DNA from: Candidatus Rifleibacteriota bacterium | GTDB lineage: Bacteria; Muiribacteriota; Ozemobacteria; Ozemobacterales; Ozemobacteraceae | Reading direction: 5' to 3' | Assembly (NCBI GenBank): GCA_015233155.1 | Contig: JADFYG010000035.1 | Location: 1 to 63,937, forward strand | Length of the DNA stretch: 63,937 nucleotides | Shown here: positions 28,645 to 37,704 of the stretch, piece by piece | How positions within the stretch are numbered: position 1 is the first letter of the stretch | How the letters are laid out: each line of letters opens with the position of its first letter | Position numbers and translations under genes: made by a program | Notes under the pieces: generated by a model | What the model was told of the DNA's origin: nothing | The model's input: the letters and a program-made list of their open reading frames with translations, nothing else | Database searches by the model: none

Positions 28645-29517
28645 TTATTCATGCAGAGAAATGATTCGATCCGGATTCACACGTTTTATGAAATCACGCA
28701 ATTCAGTGCTGCTGCTGTGCTCTGAATAAGGCACGTGAAAAACACAGCCATCGTCACGATTGTCCGGAGCCCATCCGGTCGGCAGGATCAGGATTCCGGT
28801 TTTCGCAAAATCAGGAAAGCGTTCGTGGAAATTTCCCTCGATCATTCGCATGTGACAAGCCTGAATACGAGTTGAGGCTTCATCCAGCGTTGCAAATTCT
28901 TCCATGCCAATCAGGCGAAGCATCTCATATCGTTCCGGAGTGACCGCTATTTTCAGTCCGAGTGCGCGATAAATTCCAAGTAGAATTTTTTCTTTTCCGA
29001 TGCGGTAAGTGCCGATGAGAACGTGCTTATCAGGGTGAGCACGTATCAACTCAATCACTTGCCTGATAGCGTCTTCCTGGGTCGGATGATCATACCAGTC
29101 ATCATCGGATTTGAATGTCTGATCCACATATAATGTCGTTATGTCATGAAACAGTTCAGGTTCAGAATCGTGAGTCATGCAATAGCGAAAATCCCCCGTA
29201 TACAGGTCATTTCGGCTATTGTGGCGCAACAGAAACATGACTGCACCCGGGCAATGATTAGCATCGAAAGCCTTTATACGCAGCCCCGGAACAGCCTCGA
29301 TTTCTTCGCCAGGGTCGAGTGTAAGTATGTTGTCGTCAGAAATTCTTTTGAAGTGCGTGATCAGTCGTTTTGTAATCGTCGAACACAAGATTGGCAGACG
29401 AGCACCGTCATCAAGGCCATACATGTGATCTGAATGAAAATGACTGAGTAGATACAGACGTCCGCCTTTGCGGCGAAAACGATCAATGTGGATATTAGTA
29501 TCGGGCAGAAAAACCAT
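28645..29517 (-). CDS. SNM1/PSO2-like DNA cross-link repair nuclease (MBL/beta-CASP)
   Basis: This protein of 290 residues has an MBL metal site (SHFHSDHMYG, residues 24-33; DANHCPGAVMF; YTGDFRY) and the region TLYVDQTF...HVLIGTYRIGKEKILLGI, characteristic of the SNM1/PSO2 (DRMBL) group of 5' exonucleases that process cross-linked DNA ends. It also has a closing His segment HVPYSEHSSSTEL. The group is best known from eukaryotes and is rather rare in bacteria. The ATG at 29517 is preferred over a start 18 codons upstream because GGGAGG lies seven bases before it. RecQ and a UvrD-type helicase-nuclease lie within 8 kb on either side, but no operon links them. The substrate (DNA rather than RNA) is inferred from family resemblance. 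Confidence 0.82.
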   Translation of the reverse strand: MVFLPDTNIHIDRFRRKGGRLYLLSHFHSDHMYGLDDGARLPILCSTITKRLITHFKRISDDNILTLDPGEEIEAVPGLRIKAFDANHCPGAVMFLLRHNSRNDLYTGDFRYCMTHDSEPELFHDITTLYVDQTFKSDDDWYDHPTQEDAIRQVIELIRAHPDKHVLIGTYRIGKEKILLGIYRALGLKIAVTPERYEMLRLIGMEEFATLDEASTRIQACHMRMIEGNFHERFPDFAKTGILILPTGWAPDNRDDGCVFHVPYSEHSSSTELRDFIKRVNPDRIISLHE

Positions 29518-29598
29518 GCACGCGCCTCCCGCATGCGGGCTTGGCTGAAATCGCCGCCTCTGCCCGGACAAAGTATTTTAGCATGTCAGATTATTTCG

Positions 29599-31731
29599 TC
29601 AAATTATGATTTTCTTCGAGACTGAAATAGCTTTTTTAGCCTCATTGTAGAGGCGCGAACGCTCTTTGTTAACAAGCATCTTAACATCAGAAGAAGATAG
29701 AGAAATCCGTTTGCCGAAAGCCTGAAGAGCCCCCAATTCGTCGTCAGAGAGACGACCGTCGGCAAGGGCCATGGCAGCCATGGCACGCAAAATCTCGTGA
29801 GCTGCTTCCGCATTTTCCGGGAATCCACTCTGTTCAAAATTGTTGTCGGATTGCTGTGCGCTCCAAATCATCTCGTTCAGCTGGTTGTCAGAAACCCCGC
29901 ACTGAGCGCCAAACGCCTGCAGCATCGTCTTTTCCTTTGGATCAACGACGCCATCCGCGAGCATCATGGCGATCATGTAACGCAGGGCCTCAGCGCTACT
30001 CTTCGGAGGAGCCATCTCTGCTACCGGCGCACCAGACAAACCAAAAGTCATACCAAACTCTCCACCGATTCCGCTAATTCCGGCGGGAACTCTTTCTGCG
30101 GGAGCTCTGTCATCGGGCCTTTGAGCAGTTCTTGCTCTCTGGATTGCAGTCACTATTTCGGGCTCTGTGGCTGATTTAATGCTGTCAAGCACCCAATCAC
30201 GCGTGCCATCATTCTGGACGGTGCCACAGTATTCGCATATGTATTCCTGGCCTGTCTTTTCCGGTGCACCACAATTAACGCAATGGCCAGATGCAAGAGA
30301 GTTTCTTGTTTCAGTCTGTACTCCACATCTGCGTTTGAAAACAAAGGCTTTTGTGATATTACGTGCTGTTGAAGATTTCCCATCGATTCTGCCATCTCTG
30401 GAACGTGTGAGTTGTTTCCCACTCCATCGTATCTTGACAAACAATCGATCAAAACCAGCATCTTTTGTCTGAATCGACTGGTCGTCTGATCCTGTATCGA
30501 TTCCGATTAAATCTACCGATCCAACGGCGCAATCACCCCAAAACGACCTGGATCCATCCGCAATGGGTCTAAGCTGCTCCGCCATCCCGGCCACGAAGGT
30601 ATCGACCGCAAATCGTTTCATCGGACCGACATCACCCAATCGCTCCGCCGTGACATAGCGCCAGAAAACGACCGATGCCCGATCTTCGATAGCCTGCGGA
30701 TTGAATCCGGGATCACTTTTCCGGAATTCTCTCAAACCTGCTATATCTACTATTTCAGCGGGAACCCATTCGCACGACTGGGTAATCTCGGATAACACCC
30801 AGTCGTATTCACCTGACCGTAAATACGAGTTACATGCAGTGCAGGTGGCAACGCGTGCCACGCTGATCGGTGCGGAACAATTCGGACAATAACCTTCGAT
30901 GAGTCCGCCTTTGACAAGAGTCTTCGCACCGGGTTTTCGCAAAAAAGACCAGTATTCATCGAACGTTTCAGGAGACGATGATCCCTCAAGACGCTGCTTT
31001 GTTTTTGCATCAATGCGATAGTTTACAACCGATGCCTTAAAATAAACATGAATAGTGTCATAATGCATATCGCTCTGAATATGAGCAATGCGAGCGTCCA
31101 GAATATCAAGCTTATCCATGTAATCTATAATGCCTGATTCCTTCATCTCAGCGATTTGTAATGCAAATCGTTCGTAGACACCATCAGATACGAAAGCCTG
31201 GAAAAGTTTGAGATCCTGCTTTGTCCAGCCGTCCTGAATCGCCGCAAAGGCCCTTTTCATCCGGGCGATGAAATCGGAACCCCGAAAGTTGGGGTCACGT
31301 TTTTGCAGGGCAGTTTGAGCATTCGCCTGCGCGACCGTCGATTGTGCCTGAAAGCCGCGTCGAATAGTGTAATCTACATATTGCTCTTTTCCCTCCTGGC
31401 CGCCGTAGTAAATGGCGAACACAATGATGACACAGAGAGGGATCCCGATCGCCGGGTATTCACCAATAAGCCACCACAATATGTCGAAGACGATATCGAA
31501 GATGATATCGTCGCCACCGCCTCCATGGCCGCCACCGCTTGAATGGGAACTTGATGAACTGGAACTGGAAGAACTGTAAGAATGCCCACCACCGGCACGT
31601 GCCCATACCTCTCCGGCCACCAGCAGAAAGAGTATTGTCTGTAAAAAACTGAATCGGGAAGCTTTTCGACCGGAAAATATTCCGCGCATCCGGACAAACA
31701 GCAGTGTCAGGAAGTTTGAAATACGATTCAT
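29599..31731 (-). CDS. Membrane protein with two Tim44-like domains, two zinc ribbons and TerB repeats
   Basis: This protein of 710 residues starts with a signal or anchor sequence and a run of Ser and Gly after RAGGGHSYS, then a transmembrane helix (about 90-110, IGIPLCVIIVFAIYYGG). A Tim44-like domain (about 150-270) is followed by a zinc ribbon (YCPNC...CTAC) ending in YDWVLSEI. A second, diverged copy follows (about 350-480) with another ribbon (HCVNCGAP...CEYCG) ending in RDWVLDSI, so the module is duplicated. The C-terminus has two TerB-like helical halves with LADGVVDPKE and LADGRLSDDE. The ATG at 31731 has GAGG five bases upstream. The function is unknown. Tim44-like domains associate with membranes and TerB domains with envelope stress responses, so a membrane-surface stress role is a guess. 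Confidence 0.8.
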   Translation of the reverse strand: MNRISNFLTLLFVRMRGIFSGRKASRFSFLQTILFLLVAGEVWARAGGGHSYSSSSSSSSSSHSSGGGHGGGGDDIIFDIVFDILWWLIGEYPAIGIPLCVIIVFAIYYGGQEGKEQYVDYTIRRGFQAQSTVAQANAQTALQKRDPNFRGSDFIARMKRAFAAIQDGWTKQDLKLFQAFVSDGVYERFALQIAEMKESGIIDYMDKLDILDARIAHIQSDMHYDTIHVYFKASVVNYRIDAKTKQRLEGSSSPETFDEYWSFLRKPGAKTLVKGGLIEGYCPNCSAPISVARVATCTACNSYLRSGEYDWVLSEITQSCEWVPAEIVDIAGLREFRKSDPGFNPQAIEDRASVVFWRYVTAERLGDVGPMKRFAVDTFVAGMAEQLRPIADGSRSFWGDCAVGSVDLIGIDTGSDDQSIQTKDAGFDRLFVKIRWSGKQLTRSRDGRIDGKSSTARNITKAFVFKRRCGVQTETRNSLASGHCVNCGAPEKTGQEYICEYCGTVQNDGTRDWVLDSIKSATEPEIVTAIQRARTAQRPDDRAPAERVPAGISGIGGEFGMTFGLSGAPVAEMAPPKSSAEALRYMIAMMLADGVVDPKEKTMLQAFGAQCGVSDNQLNEMIWSAQQSDNNFEQSGFPENAEAAHEILRAMAAMALADGRLSDDELGALQAFGKRISLSSSDVKMLVNKERSRLYNEAKKAISVSKKIII

Positions 31732-31833
31732 GATCACCTCGGATCAGGATGTGCATTTTGTCTCAACCAGAAGACAAAGGAGATACCGGAAAAGCATATC
31801 ATAGATGTCAGAAACAGGCCATGAATAACATGA

Positions 31834-31862
31834 TTGGCACATGAGGCAAAATAATGTACAAT
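31834..31862 (+). promoter_or_regulatory. Sigma70-like promoter
   Basis: TTGGCA (31834-31839) and TACAAT (31857-31862) are 17 bases apart. Transcription would begin near 31869, which excludes a start codon at 31861 and supports the ATG at 31909. Confidence 0.6.
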
Positions 31863-31908
31863 GATTCATAAAATGATAACTTTATTGTTTTCACCCAGGA
31901 GCCAAACA

Positions 31909-33210
31909 ATGATATCAGGACATCGCCCGGCATTACATCAGACTCGAACGTTCGCCTTGCTGGCTGTTTCCTGCTTAGTAATGTTCTTTGCTGCCTTCGG
32001 CATGCCCATTCCAGAGCTATATGCCCAGGATTTCGCCCCGGCGATTTCAACGGGAAACAATTCCAAGGCTGACAGCAACATTGCTGAATCAAATAAGGCG
32101 GCGGAAAAATTCTCTACCCTGCTCGCGCGAATAGGCGATGTCACGCTGCAAAAGCTCCCGATTTTTATTGACCTGCTGAACCGTGGCGGGAAGTTGAGCA
32201 TCAGCACTCCAATAAGTTTCTACGACGCGAAATTGCACCGCATCTTCGTGGCATTTAAGGGTTCCTGCAAATTTACCGGGCATCTGCTGACAAAAATAGA
32301 TCTTGAAGATCGGTGTTTCACCAACGACGGGGAATTTGCCTGGGACTTCACTGTCGAGCACATCAAAAAAACGGACGACTGTATTACCTTCGATTTTGAA
32401 GGTGATCTCGTCATGTTTCTGGACAAGTTCGTACTTTCACTTGTTCATCAGGCAACGGATATTGCCTGCGGCCTTACGTTCGATGTTGCCAGTGAACAAC
32501 TTGTTTCGTTCCTGAAAATGTTCGATTTGAAGATAGTTGCCGAAGCAGTCTCAAAGACTCTAACTTCTTTCTCACAAGAGGCGCTGATTGTTTCCGCGGA
32601 CGAGCTTACACAAAATGCCGTTTCCGCCGACAACCAAAAACTTGCCGCACTGATTCGCCAGGGAAAACAGAGCGGCGGTATGACTGAATTTTTAGGCTTA
32701 TCGATTCTCAAAGCCGCCTTTAAAGGGACGGTCGGTTTTGCCGGGACAACACTCGGCGGTATCGTGGGCAATGCACTTGTCCCCGGCGCGGGAGCTTTTG
32801 CGGGGGCCTTCCTGGGCAGTAGAATATCATCAGCGATATCTTCGACGATCGTATATAAGCTTGCAATAGAACTCCCAATGGAGTCAGCAATCAAGCAAAT
32901 CTGTAAATATGGAGCAGATCTCGCAAAATCTCCCGCCGACCAGATCGCCCGTGAGAAAATATCCTCTTCAGAGTCTCTCATAATAAAAAAGCTCAAGCGT
33001 GAATTCGACACAGATAATTTTGAAACACTCAACAAATTGCTTCATCGCATAGACACTCTCGATAGCGGGAATCGCCCTTATATGACCTCATTGGTGCATC
33101 AGGTAAAAGACCTTCTGGCATTCAAGATTACTGAAAATGGCGACTGGTATGGAGCCAAGAAATACAACCAACTCCAGGTGATGTGCGCAGGTTGGGGTAT
33201 TAAATTCTGA
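31909..33210 (+). CDS. Exported hypothetical protein with a glycine-zipper segment
   Basis: This protein of 433 residues is of no family I recognise. An N-terminal signal peptide (HQTRTFALLAVSCLVMFFAAF, spread over residues 9-29) ends near ELYAQ. A hydrophilic region carries a probable beta-rich domain (residues 70-170). Residues about 272-305 form a Gly/Ala-rich hydrophobic stretch with GxxxG spacing (FAGTTLGGIVGNALVPGAGA), a glycine zipper that usually packs in membranes or oligomers. The C-terminus is helical and basic. AGGAG lies seven bases before the ATG, and a promoter is 47 bp upstream of it. It is divergent from the Tim44/TerB gene with 177 bp between starts, so the two may share regulation. 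Confidence 0.7.
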   Translation: MISGHRPALHQTRTFALLAVSCLVMFFAAFGMPIPELYAQDFAPAISTGNNSKADSNIAESNKAAEKFSTLLARIGDVTLQKLPIFIDLLNRGGKLSISTPISFYDAKLHRIFVAFKGSCKFTGHLLTKIDLEDRCFTNDGEFAWDFTVEHIKKTDDCITFDFEGDLVMFLDKFVLSLVHQATDIACGLTFDVASEQLVSFLKMFDLKIVAEAVSKTLTSFSQEALIVSADELTQNAVSADNQKLAALIRQGKQSGGMTEFLGLSILKAAFKGTVGFAGTTLGGIVGNALVPGAGAFAGAFLGSRISSAISSTIVYKLAIELPMESAIKQICKYGADLAKSPADQIAREKISSSESLIIKKLKREFDTDNFETLNKLLHRIDTLDSGNRPYMTSLVHQVKDLLAFKITENGDWYGAKKYNQLQVMCAGWGIKF

Positions 33211-33276
33211 ACTTGAATTCGCCACTTCTCGTAACATCTCAATAAAAGGTGGGACGAGCGTATCTTTACACAAAGC

Positions 33277-33341
33277 GAGATTCCTCACATTCGTACGGAA
33301 TGACAAATCTTACTGTCATTTCGACCGAAGGGAGAAATCTC
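33277..33341. repeat. Interspersed inverted-repeat element, copy 2
   Basis: Arms 33277-33304 and 33315-33341 are imperfect inverted copies. The right arm contains the same TTCGACCGAAGGGAGAAA core found at 24607-24625 in the other orientation. It lies in the gap between two converging genes, a typical place for such elements. Confidence 0.75.
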
Positions 33342-33389
33342 TATCACTACTAATCATTGGTTCACGCCGACTTAGAAGATACCACTTCT

Positions 33390-36300
33390 CTACGTTTCGA
33401 CGCCGGGTAGATCATCGTCATCTGTATCGTCGACTTTACCCACGCTAAGTTTGAGTTCTTCCAGGCGTTCCTGGCAGAATGGCTGAAATTCGCATTTAGT
33501 CATACCTGTCTTTTGCAGACAGGTTGTCGCTGTTTTTCGAATCGATGGACGACAATCGAAAGTCGCTTCCTTCATGATTTCGCGCATTACCGTTTCCATA
33601 TGATTACAAAATTCGTCGAATGCCTGTGTCCCGACCTCAATCCCCCACTCGGGGCCTGCACCGAAATTCAGTGATGCCCCCTTCAGAAAACCGGACTGCA
33701 TTTCTTTGCGCCTGACCTTGTATGGCTGGTCATTGACGTAGAATGTCATCGCACAACAAGGTTTCTGAAGCGTTTCACGAACAGCAAGCAGATAAAACGG
33801 CAACTGCACTTCATCCGGAACATTGCCGTCTTCCGGAAATGCTTTTTTCAGCATTCCTTCTCCGGATACCGACTTTCCGGTTTTATAATCGATCACCCAT
33901 AAACCGTCTTCAGCCTTTACAAGCCGATCATATCGACCAATGCAGGAAAATCCACGAAATGTAAATTCAAAAGCCTGTTCGACGCCAATAGTGTTTCGGG
34001 CAGGCAATTGTCCAAGTTCATATACAGCGCACCGATAATTGAAAAACGCTTCCATGGCTTCATGTGCAATCGTCAAACGCTGAAGTTTCCCCATGCCTGC
34101 GAGCAGAGTTTCCCCCTTTAAACGCCATAATTCCTCGATTTCCTCAATGGCTGGATTTCTGCCGCACTCCCAAACCCCTCCGGGTTTGTGAAGCTCTTCC
34201 AATACCGCATGCTGCGCCTGTCCACGCAGAAGGTGTAAATTATCGCGCTCGGGAGCATCAGGCAGGCGAAGCAGCCGCTTGAAGAAGAATCGTCGTGGAC
34301 AGTCAAGGTAATCCCTGATCGCCGCTGCCGAAAACCGGTATGTCTCAGGAAGCCTGACAGCGTTAATCAGTGGCTGCCCGAAACACCTGGGCTCGATCAA
34401 ATGTCTCTCTCCCAGAGAGTCTTCAAGCGGCGCGAGAACATCGCGAAGACTTTCCCTGTCTCCGGAAGTCAGCTCCGCAAGCTTTACACGCAGTTCACCA
34501 ATAGAAAGAACGCGGCGCTCATCAACACCGCCAGAGGATGGATTGATTCCGATTTCGTCCAGAAATGGCGCGGCGATAGACGATTCACCGGAGAGCCGAC
34601 ATGACCTGCTCACAATCAGTCCTTCCTGCGCGCGAGTTACAGCGACAAAGAACAGACGACGCTCTTCTTCGATATGATCTTCCCGACCTGTTGGATACGG
34701 ATTGAAAAAGGGAATGGGTCGCTCCAGTTTGTCACAAGCCTGGCGTATCGCTTCCAGCCCCTTTGCTCCGATCAATAAATTTTCGCGCACCGCAACTGGG
34801 AACTGGTTCTCGCATAAGCCCGGTATAATAACCACAGGAAATTCCAGCCCTTTCGATTGGTGAATGGTCATGAGTCTGACCCCTTCAGGTCCTCCTCCCG
34901 TTGAACCGGACTCGCCACTCTCCTCCAGAGTGGATGCATAATATGTAAGCAGGGCATCAAAATCGGGTGTCAGATCGGAAAGCAAAGCCGCATGTCCATG
35001 CAGACGCAGGAATACCTCATCGAAATCCGCGAGAAAAGCCCGAAAATGCAGCACGTTACGTGTGACCACGGATTCCGGATCAAGAATCCAGTCACGCGCG
35101 ATCAACAGCAATCGTGCCGCAACCATTCCCAACGGGGCATTGGCTTCCATGCGCAACATGCGCATAGTGGAAGCGAACGCTGCAACATGTTCAAAAACAC
35201 CGGCTGCAGCTTCGGGGAATTTAGAATTACTCCCATCCGGAACCCCATCGGCAAGCGGCTCCAGCAATGACCATAATCGTCCCGCCTGACCCAGCCCCGT
35301 AAGCACGGTTTGTGCCCAAAGAGGATCTATACCGAAAAAGGGAGAACGAAAAGCTCGCCGAAGAGCATCGTCTCCATCGATGTCTGGAAGTGTCGCGGCT
35401 TTCAGGAGTGAGACCAAAGTTCCAACTTCTTCTGACCTGAAAAATTTCATGTCGCCACCGATGGCGAACGGAATATTCAGAGCGCGCAGACTTTCCGATA
35501 TCAGATCAACCTGATAGTTGTTCCGCACCAATACCGCAATTTCGTCCGGGCGGTAACGACGTATCGTAGTGGGAACAGATTCTTTTCCAACATTTTCATC
35601 TTGTATGACGCTTTCCGAAGGAGAATTCCCGTATATGATAAGGGAAGCAATGCGTCTGGCAAGCAGTCGCGCCTCAGCCAGTTCATCTGAAGCTTCATAT
35701 CTTTCTATGAACCCATCCCGGGAACTTCTATCGTCAGGCCACACCACACTATCAGGCAATACAGATGACTCTCCCCCACCTTTTTGTAACCAGCGAAGAC
35801 GGGCTGCAACAGCGCTTATAACCGGCACGCTGCGATAATTGCGGGTGAGAGAAAATATTTTAGCGCGAAACTTCTTCCTGAAAGGGCCGTCAGGATCCAT
35901 CATGTGCGGATCGGCACCGCGAAATCGATAGATACTTTGTCGCGGATCGCCGACAACTGCAACACGCAATTTGGTTTGTGACACAACAGTCGATGTCGTA
36001 TCACTTCCTGCCGAAGAAGGAACACTTCCTCTCCCGGCCATATTTTCTCCTGTCAACAACGTTAACAGGAGAAATTGCGCAGGGTCAGTATCCTGAAATT
36101 CGTCAACCAGAACCACCTTGAACTTATTGCGATATGCCTTTGCAACTATCGGATCTCGCAAAACCCTGATCGACAATCCGATTAAATCACGAAAATCGAG
36201 ATATCCGAGTCGGGTTCGTTCATGTTCGTAGGCGTGATATAACGAGGAAAGTTCTTTCAGTCGTGAATGCGAGCGATCATCAAATTCGTCTGAAACCGTG

Positions 36301-36812
36301 AGCATTTGATCGAGGTCAATCACATCGACAAGATTGGATTTCAATAGACCGATGAAGGTAAGCGTTTCGAGTTGAAATCCACGGTGACGCAACACTCTTC
36401 CGAACGTCGGAAACTCTTTCGGATCGAGACTCCGACAGATACCATCCATCAGCACAGCTTCCTTAAAGGATGTCAGAAGCCTGAAATCCGGCCTGATGGA
36501 AACAAGATGGAACTGCTCACGAAGAAGACGCGCACAAAATGAGTGAAAGGTTGATATCCAACATTCGTCGAAGGAATGGGGATAATACGAAAAAACGCGT
36601 TCGCGCAACTCGCCTGCCGCTTTGTCAGAAAACGTCAGCGCAAGCAGGTTTTTGAAACGCAGTCCTTCTTCCAGAAGTTTGCCGATCAGCACCGCGATTG
36701 TGCGCGTCTTCCCCGTACCTGGTCCGGCCGTTATGAGTGCTGGCCCGCGAAAACCGGTAACAACAGCCTTTTGCTGTTCGTTAAGTCTTGAAAAATCGGA
36801 ATGGAGAGACAT
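33390..36812 (-). CDS. UvrD/Rep-type helicase fused to an AddB-like iron-sulfur nuclease domain
   Basis: This DNA repair enzyme of 1140 residues has a superfamily 1A helicase (motif I GPGTGKT near 30-36, LTFSDKAAGELRER, motif II VDEFQDTDP near 233-241, GDPRQSIYRFRGADP, MTIHQSKGLEFPVVI, VAVTRAQEGL). The C-terminal third is a PD-(D/E)XK nuclease (about 825-1120) with WVIDYKTGKS. One cysteine in YLDCPRRFFFKR and three near the end (C-x8-C-x5-C, about 1095-1112) match the four-cysteine [4Fe-4S] staple of AddB and Cas4 nucleases. Joining both activities suggests a single-chain end-resection or recombination enzyme. No AddA or RecB partner gene is adjacent. Its upstream neighbour is the divergent HD hydrolase gene. 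Confidence 0.9.
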   Translation of the reverse strand: MSLHSDFSRLNEQQKAVVTGFRGPALITAGPGTGKTRTIAVLIGKLLEEGLRFKNLLALTFSDKAAGELRERVFSYYPHSFDECWISTFHSFCARLLREQFHLVSIRPDFRLLTSFKEAVLMDGICRSLDPKEFPTFGRVLRHRGFQLETLTFIGLLKSNLVDVIDLDQMLTVSDEFDDRSHSRLKELSSLYHAYEHERTRLGYLDFRDLIGLSIRVLRDPIVAKAYRNKFKVVLVDEFQDTDPAQFLLLTLLTGENMAGRGSVPSSAGSDTTSTVVSQTKLRVAVVGDPRQSIYRFRGADPHMMDPDGPFRKKFRAKIFSLTRNYRSVPVISAVAARLRWLQKGGGESSVLPDSVVWPDDRSSRDGFIERYEASDELAEARLLARRIASLIIYGNSPSESVIQDENVGKESVPTTIRRYRPDEIAVLVRNNYQVDLISESLRALNIPFAIGGDMKFFRSEEVGTLVSLLKAATLPDIDGDDALRRAFRSPFFGIDPLWAQTVLTGLGQAGRLWSLLEPLADGVPDGSNSKFPEAAAGVFEHVAAFASTMRMLRMEANAPLGMVAARLLLIARDWILDPESVVTRNVLHFRAFLADFDEVFLRLHGHAALLSDLTPDFDALLTYYASTLEESGESGSTGGGPEGVRLMTIHQSKGLEFPVVIIPGLCENQFPVAVRENLLIGAKGLEAIRQACDKLERPIPFFNPYPTGREDHIEEERRLFFVAVTRAQEGLIVSRSCRLSGESSIAAPFLDEIGINPSSGGVDERRVLSIGELRVKLAELTSGDRESLRDVLAPLEDSLGERHLIEPRCFGQPLINAVRLPETYRFSAAAIRDYLDCPRRFFFKRLLRLPDAPERDNLHLLRGQAQHAVLEELHKPGGVWECGRNPAIEEIEELWRLKGETLLAGMGKLQRLTIAHEAMEAFFNYRCAVYELGQLPARNTIGVEQAFEFTFRGFSCIGRYDRLVKAEDGLWVIDYKTGKSVSGEGMLKKAFPEDGNVPDEVQLPFYLLAVRETLQKPCCAMTFYVNDQPYKVRRKEMQSGFLKGASLNFGAGPEWGIEVGTQAFDEFCNHMETVMREIMKEATFDCRPSIRKTATTCLQKTGMTKCEFQPFCQERLEELKLSVGKVDDTDDDDLPGVET

Positions 36813-37015
36813 ATTTTTTTTGTGTTCCCATCAGCGTGGATAAAAAAAATCAAATTGAGGCGATCCTGTTACTATCCACAATACGACAAAATGATGTATC
36901 AATATTTAACATGAATCCTTTTCTTGTGATAGAAGGTTTGATACCATGTACGTTGTTATAGAGACAAGACCCCGTTTCAGGGGACAAGTTGCGCACCGCA
37001 AAGGAGAACCACATC

Positions 37016-37615
37016 GTGATTCCGTTGTCTGCACGCTTTGAGACTGCCCTGGTTTTCGCTCACGCCCTTCACGCCGACCAAAAGCGCAAGGGAACAGACG
37101 TTCCATACTTCGCACATCTTATCGGAACCACATCAATAGCGCTTGAACACGGAGCCAATGAGGATGAGGCCATAGCCGCTCTTCTTCATGATTCCGTAGA
37201 AGACGCTCCTGATGAACTTGGCGGAGAGCGCGTTCTTACGCTTATACGGCGCCGATATGGGAATATCGTTACTAAAATCGTCGAGGGCTGCAGCGACTGC
37301 CGCACCCACCCCAAGCCTCCATATCGACAACGCAAGGAAGCATATCTCGCACACCTTCTCACTGCCGATTTTTCAGTAAGGCTCGTCTCGGCTTCAGACA
37401 AGCTGCACAATGCCCGCGCCATTCTGCGTGATTTGCGGGCCCACGGTGACGATCTATGGCAGAGATTCAACGGTGGAAAAGATGGAACCCTCTGGTATTA
37501 CAACGAGTTGGTCCAGATATTCGACAAGGTTGGTCCGGTAAAACTCGCGGAAGAGCTGTCTGCCGTCGTTCACGAAATTCAGATCCTTGCCGGCCCGATT
37601 ATGGTGGCTCATTGA
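37016..37615 (+). CDS. HD-domain phosphohydrolase, RelA/SpoT-hydrolase or MESH1-like
   Basis: This protein of 199 residues consists of one HD domain. Ligands are visible in YFAHLIG, ALLHDSVEDA and the later SASDKLHNARAI, the layout of the (p)ppGpp hydrolase domain of SpoT and of small alarmone hydrolases (MESH1), which have a similar length. It has no synthetase, TGS or ACT domain. The likely reaction is 3'-pyrophosphate removal from (p)ppGpp, but other nucleotide substrates are possible. The GTG at 37016 has AAGGAG about nine bases upstream and is preferred over an earlier TTG. It lies 89 bp before the ferredoxin gene on the same strand. Confidence 0.82.
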   Translation: MIPLSARFETALVFAHALHADQKRKGTDVPYFAHLIGTTSIALEHGANEDEAIAALLHDSVEDAPDELGGERVLTLIRRRYGNIVTKIVEGCSDCRTHPKPPYRQRKEAYLAHLLTADFSVRLVSASDKLHNARAILRDLRAHGDDLWQRFNGGKDGTLWYYNELVQIFDKVGPVKLAEELSAVVHEIQILAGPIMVAH

Positions 37616-37704
37616 CGCCAAGGGTATAAAAAAAGAGTGTCGGATTTTCGATTTTTCGATGATTTTTCGGTAAAAATCCAGGCAAATAAAGGAGTAATCC
37701 GTCG

